DNA of 64,000 bases, taken from NCBI GenBank assembly GCA_017935675.1, contig JAGBHE010000043.1, forward strand, positions 1 through 64,000, given 5' to 3'. Below the pieces are notes generated by a model. That model was not told where the DNA came from, did no database searches, and was given only the letters and a program-made list of their open reading frames with translations. This DNA comes from Clostridia bacterium. Its GTDB lineage: Bacteria; Bacillota; Clostridia; UBA1381. Every line of letters starts with the position of its first letter. Positions within the stretch are counted from its first letter, which is position 1. Both the position numbers and the translations under genes were made by a program. Shown here piece by piece: positions 16,144 through 24,051 of the stretch.

Positions 16144-17159
16144 TGATGTCCTCCATTTTCATCCTCCGCAGCAAGCAGCGAATATAAAATTTTCGCTGCC
16201 GCCGCCCTGTTTGCATTCGCTTTCGGATTGAAATATCCGTTTTCATCCCCGTTAAGTATCCCGGCTGTCTGAAGAATTCCAACTGCATTTAAGGCGTATT
16301 CCGCAATTTGTGTCTGATCCTCAAACTGTCTTTGTGCTTCCTTATGAGCCAGAGTTTTCTGTGCTGCCTCTGCTGCACGCAAGGTCATCACAGCCATATC
16401 CTGACGTGTAATTTTTTGTCCTATGCCAAACAGTCCGTCTCCAATGCCGTTAACAATCCCGGCCTTCACTGCTCCGCCAACATAAGCTGCATACCATTCG
16501 CCGGAATTTACATCTGTAAAATCACCGGTATTTACGGTTTCAAACCCAAAAGCAAGCACCAGCATCTTGACATATTCTTCTCTTGTAATATCATCCAAGG
16601 GTTGGAATTTCCCGGCTTCTTTGCCATTCACAATTTCTTTTTTGCACAAATCAAGAATTGCAGTTTTTGCCCATGTCACTTCACCAAGATCAACAAATAT
16701 TTCTGTTGGCTCCGCCGGATGGGTTGTCGGCTGAGACGGTAATGACGGAACGGTTCCGCCTCCGCGGCTGCCTCTGTTTCCCGTGCCGCCCGAACCGGCG
16801 CCGCCTGAACCGGTGCCGCTTGAACCGTTAGAGGTTCCGGAAATTGTCCGCAGGAACCGCTTCAGCTCCGTTACGGAACCGCTCTTCACTTCAGCGATCA
16901 GCGTCACATTCTTATCAGATGATTTATGTATGACTGTATAATCATCGGAAATCAGTTCATTCGGTGTAAAACTCCATGTAATAGTGGATCCGAAAATTCC
17001 GCTTTCAGGCAGGCTGATTGAATCTGCCGTAATCCTCTGTGGAAAATCCAAAACCAGAGCCTCCGCGTCCGCCTTATTCGGCTTTGATCCGCAGCCCGCC
17101 ATACCGGTCACCATCGCCAGCGCCGCCGCAATCATTATTACTTTTTCCCAGTTTTTCAT
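16140..17159 (-). CDS. Lipoprotein with Ig-like domain and C-terminal SLH repeats
   Basis: 339 aa. The signal sequence ends in a lipobox, TGMAGC, with the lipidated Cys at 23. Residues ~30-110 resemble an atrophied bacterial Ig-like domain (SGIFGSTITWSFTPNELIS). A Gly/Ser/Thr-rich linker (about 112-150) precedes three SLH repeats (ITREEYVKMLVLAFGF, ITRQDMAVMTLRAAEAA, ANRAAAAKILYSLLA). Such a protein could be tied to the membrane by lipid and to wall polymer by SLH. It sits where an ABC solute-binding lipoprotein would be expected, but it has no periplasmic binding-protein fold features. GAGGAGGAG ribosome site. Confidence 0.85.
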   Translation of the reverse strand: MKNWEKVIMIAAALAMVTGMAGCGSKPNKADAEALVLDFPQRITADSISLPESGIFGSTITWSFTPNELISDDYTVIHKSSDKNVTLIAEVKSGSVTELKRFLRTISGTSNGSSGTGSGGAGSGGTGNRGSRGGGTVPSLPSQPTTHPAEPTEIFVDLGEVTWAKTAILDLCKKEIVNGKEAGKFQPLDDITREEYVKMLVLAFGFETVNTGDFTDVNSGEWYAAYVGGAVKAGIVNGIGDGLFGIGQKITRQDMAVMTLRAAEAAQKTLAHKEAQRQFEDQTQIAEYALNAVGILQTAGILNGDENGYFNPKANANRAAAAKILYSLLAAEDENGGHQ

Positions 17160-17181
17160 TCTTTTCTCCTCCTCATATTAT

Positions 17182-17210
17182 ATTATATCATAACCAAGGG
17201 TAAAAGTCAC
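17182..17210 (-). promoter_or_regulatory. Promoter of the SLH lipoprotein-lyase operon
   Basis: Minus strand GTGACT (17210-17205), 17-bp spacer, TATAAT (17187-17182), shortly before the GAGGAGGAG ribosome site. It separates transcription of the three SLH genes from the permease genes upstream. Confidence 0.5.
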
Positions 17211-17312
17211 TAATAAAATCTTTAAAAAATCTCTGTTTTCTTCTTGACATTTAATAGTTAGCCTATTTTTATTTTACCATTATATCCGTACGTCAATCAT
17301 TTTTTTCCATAA

Positions 17313-18218
17313 TCAACCTTTCACAGCACCGATCATAACGCCTTTTACGAAATATTTCTGCACAAACGGGAATACAATCATCATTGGCAATGTCGATACC
17401 ACAATAATTCCATATTGCATAATGCTGGTCAGGTTCTGCTGTTCCTCTGCGGATTCGCTGCCCTGAAGCATGCTGGACATAGCGTTGGTGGAAATCAGCA
17501 GTTCCCGCAAAATCAGCTGCAAGGGCTTCCATTCCTGATCGTCTATGTATAGCAGTGCGTTCATGTAAGAATTCCAATGCTGCACTCCGTAGTACAGAGC
17601 AATTACCGCGATCATGGTTTTTGATAGCGGCAGCACGATAGTGCAGAAAAACCGGGTATTGCTGCAGCCGTCTATCTTTGCAGCCTCCAGCATTTCATAT
17701 GGAATCGTGTTCTCAAAGAACGTCCGGGCAATAATCATATTATACACTACTAACGCAGTGCAGACAAGTAAAACTATAGGATTGTTATATAACCCCAAAT
17801 TCTGAATCAGCAGGTAAGTTGGGATCATACCACCATTAAAATACATTGTCACGATAAAAAATATCATAATTGGGTTTCTGCCGACCAAATCCTTTCGGGA
17901 CAATGCATACGCCGCCGGAAGCGTTACGATCAAATTGATCAATGTTCCGGCAACCGTATAGAATGCGGAATTTAAAAATCCGCGGAAGATCATGCTGTCC
18001 TGAAATATCTTATCATAGCCAATGGTGGTAAATCCCCGGGGAAACAGGATTACTCTGCCGGTACTAACCATTTCCGGTCTGCTGAAAGACGCAATAACTA
18101 CGAAATACAAAGGATATACGCATATGATCAAAAGTAAAAACATCAAAAAACTGGCCACACAGGCAAAAATCCGATCATCCAATGTTTCCGTAATATGTGT
18201 TTTTTTCATTTTTCTCAT
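17313..18218 (-). CDS. Carbohydrate ABC transporter permease, LplC/YtcP type
   Basis: 301 aa and six predicted membrane helices. The EAA loop that contacts the ATPase reads YEMLEAAKIDGCSNTRFFCTI, and the C terminus ends KYFVKGVMIGAVKG, typical of the LplC/YtcP subfamily that imports oligosaccharides. The ATG at 18218 is preferred because GGGGAG lies 7-8 nt upstream; a longer reading from 18281 would overlap the previous gene. It pairs with the permease encoded just upstream (18235-19239). The ATPase is not encoded here; MsmX-like shared ATPases commonly serve this family. Confidence 0.9.
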   Translation of the reverse strand: MRKMKKTHITETLDDRIFACVASFLMFLLLIICVYPLYFVVIASFSRPEMVSTGRVILFPRGFTTIGYDKIFQDSMIFRGFLNSAFYTVAGTLINLIVTLPAAYALSRKDLVGRNPIMIFFIVTMYFNGGMIPTYLLIQNLGLYNNPIVLLVCTALVVYNMIIARTFFENTIPYEMLEAAKIDGCSNTRFFCTIVLPLSKTMIAVIALYYGVQHWNSYMNALLYIDDQEWKPLQLILRELLISTNAMSSMLQGSESAEEQQNLTSIMQYGIIVVSTLPMMIVFPFVQKYFVKGVMIGAVKG

Positions 18219-18234
18219 TTCTTTTCTCCCCTCA

Positions 18235-19239
18235 TCAGAATAGCGACGAATCGCCAAGCTTTTTCGCAACCGTGTTGACAATCACCAGCAAGATACAGCT
18301 GACCGCCGAATTGAAGAATCCAACTGCGGTTGCAAGACCATAATCGTTATTAATAACACCCATCTTATATAAATAAGTAGGAAGTGTCTCCGATACCGAA
18401 AGGTTGAGCGGCGTCTGCATCAGGTATACCTTTTCAAACCCGATATTCATGATACTGCCTGTATTTAAGATTAAAACAATCACTACCGTAGGCAGAATGC
18501 TTGGGAGTTCCAGATAACGTATCTTTTGCAGACGGTTTGCCCCGTCCACGGTAAATGCCTCATACAATTCCGGCGAAATACCGGTCAAGGCCGCCACATA
18601 AATGATACTGTTCCATCCCAGGGTCTGCCATACGCCCGACCAAACATATAAATGGCGAAAATATTCCGGTCGTCCAAACACATCGGCAGTTTCTACATGA
18701 AAAAGCTTTTCTATAACAATGTTAAATACTCCGGTATCCGGCGCAAATACAATCTTCATGATACCAACCAGTACCACAACCGAAATAAAATTAGGTGCGT
18801 ATGCCGCCAGCTGGACTGACTTTTTAAACATGCCGTTTTTCACATTATTAAAAATAATTGCAAGAATCACCGGTAACGGCAAGGTGGCCGCCAAATAATA
18901 CAAGCTCAGAAGCAGGGTGTTAAACAAGGTGCTCCAAAAGTTATATCCCTGAAAGAAACGCTGGAAATGTTTCAACCCCACCCAAGGGCTGCCCATTACA
19001 CCTTCCAGCATATTGTAATCTTTAAAAGCCATTAAAACGCCATACATGGGCCCATACAGAAAAATAGCCGTATATACCACTGCCGGTATCAAAAATATGT
19101 ATAATTCATAATTTACGCCAATCCGTCTCCATATACCGGTTTTGTTTTGCCGCATCGCCGCCTGTTTTCTTTTTTTCTTTCGTTCGTTTTGAACTAAACC
19201 CCCGGCCTTATTTTCGGCCGCTGAATAATTTGCTTGCAT
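18235..19239 (-). CDS. Carbohydrate ABC transporter permease, LplB/YteP type
   Basis: 334 aa. A basic cytoplasmic N terminus is followed by six membrane helices. The EAA loop is LYEAFTVDGANRLQKIRYLELP, and GLKHFQRFF near residue 85 is typical of LplB. Together with the next gene it forms the heterodimeric pore. A GGGAG site precedes the ATG. It is divergent from the YesN-like regulator, the normal arrangement for a regulated sugar importer. No solute-binding protein lies in this cluster. Confidence 0.9.
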   Translation of the reverse strand: MQANYSAAENKAGGLVQNERKKKRKQAAMRQNKTGIWRRIGVNYELYIFLIPAVVYTAIFLYGPMYGVLMAFKDYNMLEGVMGSPWVGLKHFQRFFQGYNFWSTLFNTLLLSLYYLAATLPLPVILAIIFNNVKNGMFKKSVQLAAYAPNFISVVVLVGIMKIVFAPDTGVFNIVIEKLFHVETADVFGRPEYFRHLYVWSGVWQTLGWNSIIYVAALTGISPELYEAFTVDGANRLQKIRYLELPSILPTVVIVLILNTGSIMNIGFEKVYLMQTPLNLSVSETLPTYLYKMGVINNDYGLATAVGFFNSAVSCILLVIVNTVAKKLGDSSLF

Positions 19240-19364
19240 TCCAACCGCTCCCTTCTGTTAACCTTCTTTTTTTCATCGCTGATTTTCTCCTCCTCTGCTT
19301 TTGTTAATATTATTATAATACATAAAGGCTTTATAGGGCAATGCACGAAAACTGAATTTAATTT

Positions 19365-19411
19365 GCAATTCCCGAATTGCCAAAAAACCGTCCGAAAAAA
19401 ATGTGCAATTC
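19365..19411. promoter_or_regulatory. Candidate operator between permease and regulator genes
   Basis: Inverted repeat GCAATTC-cc-GAATTGC (19365-19380) plus a further GCAATTC half-site at 19405-19411, in the 370-bp gap between the divergent permease and regulator genes. A plausible binding site for the AraC-type regulator; not proven. The rest of the gap is AT-rich with no gene. Confidence 0.35.
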
Positions 19412-19496
19412 TTGCAATCCTCTATACAAAACTTATCATATGGTTGTTTCAAGTCCCTTTTTATGCTATATTTTTTATAACAAATGAATTTAACTA

Positions 19497-19525
19497 TTGT
19501 ATTTCCCCTGTTTTTATGCTATAAT
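19497..19525 (+). promoter_or_regulatory. Promoter of the YesN-like regulator
   Basis: TTGTAT (19497-19502), 17-bp spacer, extended -10 TGCTATAAT (hexamer 19520-19525). A similar TTTTTATGCTATA stretch lies about 50 bp upstream. Confidence 0.5.
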
Positions 19526-19610
19526 GACATATAAACCTTATAAAATTCGAGCGCAAATACATTCATTTTTCATCAAAAATCAATGTATTTTCAAAAAGGA
19601 GGTCACTCAG

Positions 19611-21944
19611 TTGAAGCTGCATACCGAAAAAGGCTTTCGTTCATCTATCCGTTATAAATGGACAGCCTATTTTCTGATCATTTTATTGATTCCTTTAATT
19701 TTTAATACAGCCTCATTTTTGTTCTATTCGGATAACATCCAAGATAACATCAATGAGAAAAATGCGGGATTCTATGAAAATATCTCTAATGTATTGGAGA
19801 CGAGTCTCTCCCAGTATCGAAAAGTCGGACTGGAGCTGAGGCTTTCTCCATCCGTGCGCAGCCTTGCAAATCTCTCTTCCACCCATACGCCGGAGGAAAA
19901 CCAGGTCAATAATTTAAAAAATGAACTGCGCCAATATAATTTTTACTTAGACAGCGCATATGATGCGTATGTCTATTTTGAAAACCTGGGCATGCTCGGC
20001 TCGGTAAACGGACTAAAAACCTGTTCATCCGCTTTTGAATCTCTTTACAGCAGATTTGATATTGATTACAATGCCTGGCAGGAATGGCTGGCTACACCCT
20101 ATGAAATGTATTGGGTTTTAGAGAGCAGGAACAATCTGACAGATGTCAGTTCAAAATATACCTTGCTCAAATTCCCGCTGTACAACAATTCACAGCAGCA
20201 GAATACCAATCTGGTAGTCGTACTGAGGGATAATTATTTTTCCTATCAAGTTAAAAAAATTGTTCAGAATGATAAAGTAGACATCGAGCTTTACGATCGA
20301 TATGATACTTTAATGTGCACCACTTTTAACAGCGACGAAACATCGCTGCCTGTACGCAATCAATTTGAAAATCTGAAAGGTCTTTTTGAAACGGAATTGC
20401 AGGACACGAAAATGATGGTTCATTATATCATTCTGCCGACTGAGGGCTGGAAGCTTGTTTTTTACACGCCAAAAAACCATTATTACCAAATTTCCCGGCA
20501 GCTGAACCAGATTGGTATTTTGATGCTGGTCGCCGTTGCTGTGGGGCTGCTGCTCATTCAGGTTTTTGTGAAAAGGCAATACCGTCCGCTGAAAAACATC
20601 TTAAAAAAAATCCCGTCTAAAGTGAACGGTGAAAATGAATACTCCAGAATCCAAAACATGATGACGGAATCCCTGAAGGAGCATCAAAAAAATGAACTGC
20701 TTCATGAAAAACACGAGAAAAACCAGTTTAACCGCTTCCTGATGCAAATGCTGAATACCTCCGGTCCCAGCTTAGTCTTGGATAACATCAAAGACCGGCT
20801 TGGCAGCTTCTTCACAAACCAGCCAAACCAGATCCTGCTTTTTTCTCTGGACAGTTATACCCAGCTGTTTCCTGAGGAGAATATACCGGACTATGAGAGG
20901 TTCATCATTCTATCAGATATGCTGGATAATATGGGCAGTGAGGTCCTCGCGTCACATCAAATTGAGAGTTATTTTCTCGAGAGCGGCGGAAATATGGTAG
21001 CACTGGTCAACCTGCCCAGGCGCTGTGATTCATATATGCTCAACGAATATTTAGAAGAGTTTTTGACGCTGGTCAAACAGCATCTTAACGTCACACTGAC
21101 AGCGGGTGTAAGTCAGCCTTGCGCCGAGCTTTTCGGCCTGTCGCAGGCGTATCAAGAGGCGCTGACTTGTCTGGAATATATACGCCTTAATCCTGACAAC
21201 CGGATTGTCTTCTATGAGGATATTTCAAAGGAACAGGTAATATCCTACACCTTTTCTACAGAGGAAGCCACCACATTGATCCGCTATATTCAGCAAGGAG
21301 AACAGGAGGCAGCCTGCGCCTATATAACGGAACAATTTCATCGGTTTATTCAGACGACAGGCATACAGCCGAGTGTCTTACCGTACTATATCCACGATAT
21401 CACCAATACACTGATGAAAACCTTTCGGCCTTATGTATCTGAGGAAGCGCAGAGCTCCATTAGTATTTTGCACCTTCTGTCTGTCTCTAAATCCGCAAAT
21501 GTCACTTCTATACAGAATGAGTTGGATAATCTGATTAAAAGCCTTTGTTTTCAAATTGCGCAGGAAACCCGGCTTAATGCGGAACACGAATCAAAAAAAG
21601 CTTCCCTGGCATACAAAATCAGGGATTATATTGACCAGAACTACACAGATCCATTACTCTGTACCGAATCAATTGCACAGGAATTTGGTATTACTTCCAC
21701 CTATGTATCCAAAATATTCAAGAGTATTGAGGAACATGGTTTCGTCAACTATGTCAATGTAAAACGGATAGAAAAAACAAAACAGTTACTGGTAGAAACG
21801 TCTAAGAAAATCGATGAAATTATAGAAGAATCCGGTTTTCTGAACACCTCATCCTTTATCCGGTTGTTCAAGTCCCACGAAGGAATTACCCCGGGCAATT
21901 ATCGGAAACTGTATAAACCAAAACATACACAATCGGATCAATAG
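19611..21944 (+). CDS. Membrane-anchored AraC-family regulator (YesN-like) with extracellular sensor
   Basis: 777 aa from a TTG start at 19611, which has AAGGAGGT 7 nt upstream; the longer open frame from 19497 has no such site. A first transmembrane helix (about 18-40) and a second (about 295-315) flank an extracytoplasmic cache-like sensor. A cytoplasmic linker follows, and the last ~100 residues form the double helix-turn-helix DNA-binding domain (SIAQEFGITSTYVSKIF ... GFLNTSSFIRLFKSHEGITP). These regulators sense extracellular sugars and activate adjacent polysaccharide-utilisation genes. It probably controls the divergent permease/SLH operon and the DUF4091 gene just downstream. Confidence 0.9.
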   Translation: MKLHTEKGFRSSIRYKWTAYFLIILLIPLIFNTASFLFYSDNIQDNINEKNAGFYENISNVLETSLSQYRKVGLELRLSPSVRSLANLSSTHTPEENQVNNLKNELRQYNFYLDSAYDAYVYFENLGMLGSVNGLKTCSSAFESLYSRFDIDYNAWQEWLATPYEMYWVLESRNNLTDVSSKYTLLKFPLYNNSQQQNTNLVVVLRDNYFSYQVKKIVQNDKVDIELYDRYDTLMCTTFNSDETSLPVRNQFENLKGLFETELQDTKMMVHYIILPTEGWKLVFYTPKNHYYQISRQLNQIGILMLVAVAVGLLLIQVFVKRQYRPLKNILKKIPSKVNGENEYSRIQNMMTESLKEHQKNELLHEKHEKNQFNRFLMQMLNTSGPSLVLDNIKDRLGSFFTNQPNQILLFSLDSYTQLFPEENIPDYERFIILSDMLDNMGSEVLASHQIESYFLESGGNMVALVNLPRRCDSYMLNEYLEEFLTLVKQHLNVTLTAGVSQPCAELFGLSQAYQEALTCLEYIRLNPDNRIVFYEDISKEQVISYTFSTEEATTLIRYIQQGEQEAACAYITEQFHRFIQTTGIQPSVLPYYIHDITNTLMKTFRPYVSEEAQSSISILHLLSVSKSANVTSIQNELDNLIKSLCFQIAQETRLNAEHESKKASLAYKIRDYIDQNYTDPLLCTESIAQEFGITSTYVSKIFKSIEEHGFVNYVNVKRIEKTKQLLVETSKKIDEIIEESGFLNTSSFIRLFKSHEGITPGNYRKLYKPKHTQSDQ

Positions 21945-22029
21945 TCATGAAACAAAAAACTGAGGGAATACCGCCCGGTGCCTACCGGAAGCTCCCTTCG
22001 GAAAACAAAGATTTAAAGGAGGAATACCC

Positions 22030-23745
22030 ATGCAAAGCTTTAACGCATCTCTTTTTGACGAGCTGACGCCGATTTACCCCGATACAGACGCAGCAGAGGG
22101 CACGGACAGCTACCGTGTTGCCGGATGCAACGGAACCTTTACGGGTGTACATATTATGCTTAACGGACTCGTTCCGGGCATTCCGGTCAGTGTGGAAATT
22201 CAAGGTCCGCACCGCAGCTATAAAACATTTCGGCTCCGTGCTCTGCCCGTAGAAGTGAATACAGGGGCAAAACAGAGAACGGAATACCTAAAAGATGATG
22301 TGAACGAAAATGTCATACGCCGTGCGCCTTTTATGACCTATGATGTGCTGGAACCGTTTTTTAAAATCTTTCAGCCCTTGTATACCACCGCAGCAATTGC
22401 GGTTAAAATCCCCATCGAATATTGCCGTAAGCAACGGACACAAACCTTTCAGATTTCAGTCACCCACGCCGGAATCACCCGTAGGCTGACCCTCTTTATT
22501 GATGAATATCCGGCTTCTATACCAAAAGCCGGAAAGGATACATTTAAGTATGTAAATTGGTTTACTCTCGATCATATTGCCGAAGCCTTCAACTGTGAAA
22601 AATGGTCGCCCCGGTTTTTTATCATTTTGGAAAGATATATGCGCGCGGCCGTATTTTCCCGTCAGAATGTATATAATATCGAGTTGTACGAAGTATTCGA
22701 CTTAGACAAAAACGGCCGTCCCCGGTTAAACGAAAAACGTCTGACCGCCATTATCAATCTTGCGCGGCGCTCGGGGATGGCGTATTTACAGGGCGGAGCA
22801 TTCACGGGACGACTGTGCCCAACCTCTGATAACGACTCATTTTATCAAAGCCTGGATCACGAAAATATTCAAAATCCCGACGAAATCGGCGAGGCGTTTA
22901 AGCTCGCAGCGTTTGATGAGTTTGACCATGTAACGGAGGCAAAGGTTCTGACCTCCGGCGCGCCGCTCTCCACAGAGCAGGGCGAAGCGGATTTGCGCTC
23001 TATGGCGGCGCAGCTTTACGCCTATCTGCAAAAAAACAATCTTTGCGATATATGGACGCAGTGCTGTTTAGATGAACCAAACGAGGCCTTGGAGCCTGTC
23101 TACCGAAAAATCAACCGTATCGTCCGCGCCGAAATGCCGGGCATCGAGCTTCTTGAACCGACACTGGTCGGCTCCCCGCTTGAGGATACCATGGATATTT
23201 GGTGCCCAACCGTTGCGGAATATGAAGAAAACCAAGATTTTTACTCATCGCGCATTGCAAAGGGAGAAAAGCTATGGGTTTATACCTGCCTGACGCCCGG
23301 CGCAAACTACTGCAACCGTTTGCTGGATATGGAAAGACTCCGTCAGGTATGGCTGGGCTGGTCCCCTATGCGTTATCCCGACATAAGCGGCTATCTGCAT
23401 TGGGGCGGCACCTTCTATCAAAAGGAGGGCGTCTATAATCGTCAGACCGCCTTTTTCTCAGAAAATGTGCTGGAATTCCACCCCAAATACGCTATGTTCC
23501 TTCCCGCAGGCGATGGGTGTATCTTCTTCCCCGGTCACAACTTCCCGTTGATTTGCACCAGGAGCGAAGCGCACCGAATCGGTTTGGAGGATTTATGTCT
23601 GCTGACGCAGCTGAATCAAAGCTGCCCCGAGAAGGTACAGTCTATGCTGGACAGAGTATTCCGCAAATTCTGCGACTTTGAAAAGGATGTAACAGTATAC
23701 AGAAAAGTCAGAAAGGAGCTGCTTGAGGCGGTCTCTCAAAACTAA
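22030..23745 (+). CDS. DUF4091 / GH123-like glycoside hydrolase-domain protein
   Basis: 571 aa, no signal peptide, so cytoplasmic. The N-terminal ~150 residues form a beta-sandwich-like region. The central and C-terminal part is a TIM-barrel with the DUF4091 signatures WTQCCLDEPNEA (acidic pair in LDEP), DIWCPT, KLWVYTCLTPGANYCNR and GYLHWGGTFY. DUF4091 is related to GH123 beta-N-acetylgalactosaminidase. Probably cleaves imported oligosaccharides released by the surface lyase (inference). Starts at ATG behind AAGGAGGA, 85 bases after the regulator gene, likely the same transcript. Terminator follows at 23811. Confidence 0.8.
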   Translation: MQSFNASLFDELTPIYPDTDAAEGTDSYRVAGCNGTFTGVHIMLNGLVPGIPVSVEIQGPHRSYKTFRLRALPVEVNTGAKQRTEYLKDDVNENVIRRAPFMTYDVLEPFFKIFQPLYTTAAIAVKIPIEYCRKQRTQTFQISVTHAGITRRLTLFIDEYPASIPKAGKDTFKYVNWFTLDHIAEAFNCEKWSPRFFIILERYMRAAVFSRQNVYNIELYEVFDLDKNGRPRLNEKRLTAIINLARRSGMAYLQGGAFTGRLCPTSDNDSFYQSLDHENIQNPDEIGEAFKLAAFDEFDHVTEAKVLTSGAPLSTEQGEADLRSMAAQLYAYLQKNNLCDIWTQCCLDEPNEALEPVYRKINRIVRAEMPGIELLEPTLVGSPLEDTMDIWCPTVAEYEENQDFYSSRIAKGEKLWVYTCLTPGANYCNRLLDMERLRQVWLGWSPMRYPDISGYLHWGGTFYQKEGVYNRQTAFFSENVLEFHPKYAMFLPAGDGCIFFPGHNFPLICTRSEAHRIGLEDLCLLTQLNQSCPEKVQSMLDRVFRKFCDFEKDVTVYRKVRKELLEAVSQN

Positions 23746-23810
23746 TTGAAGCACATTCTCCCACTTCCTCAGTCTTTGCACACAGTAAATATCCCCCGGT
23801 ATATGAACAA

Positions 23811-23850
23811 CCCCCAAAAAGTCAGACCTGAAAATCTGATTTTTTGGGGG
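23811..23850. terminator. Strong bidirectional terminator
   Basis: Sixteen-bp stem (23811-23826 with 23835-23850, one G-T pair) and an 8-nt loop. The A-run and T-run in the arms (CCCCCAAAAA / TTTTTTGGGGG) make it work in either direction. Downstream of the DUF4091 gene. Confidence 0.75.
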
Positions 23851-23874
23851 TCAATCACTATACGGGGGTTTTTT

Positions 23875-24008
23875 AAATCGGAGCAACGCTCCTGCTTTGC
23901 TCGCAAGTAGCAGAGCTTGCGACAGATTGCAAGCAAGCGCAGGGAGCGTCAGCTCCTCAGAATTTCAGTGGGAGATTTGGGCTCCCACTGAAATTCTGAA
24001 ATAGGACC
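23875..24008 (-). repeat. R1 dispersed structured repeat, copy B
   Basis: Reverse-complement copy of 1-136, with the same hairpins (CTCCCACTG / CAGTGGGAG and the GCTCCTGCTTTGC family). It lies between the terminator of the DUF4091 gene and the end of the phosphoesterase gene, with no coding content. Together the two copies bracket about 23.7 kb in inverted orientation. Confidence 0.75.
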
Positions 24009-24051
24009 CGCCGCCTAAGAGGCGAGGGACATCTGCACGTAGATTACATTT

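Noticed and set aside
16140-17159. Reading the SLH lipoprotein as the ABC solute-binding protein
   Set aside because: It has Ig-like and SLH repeats and no binding-protein motifs.
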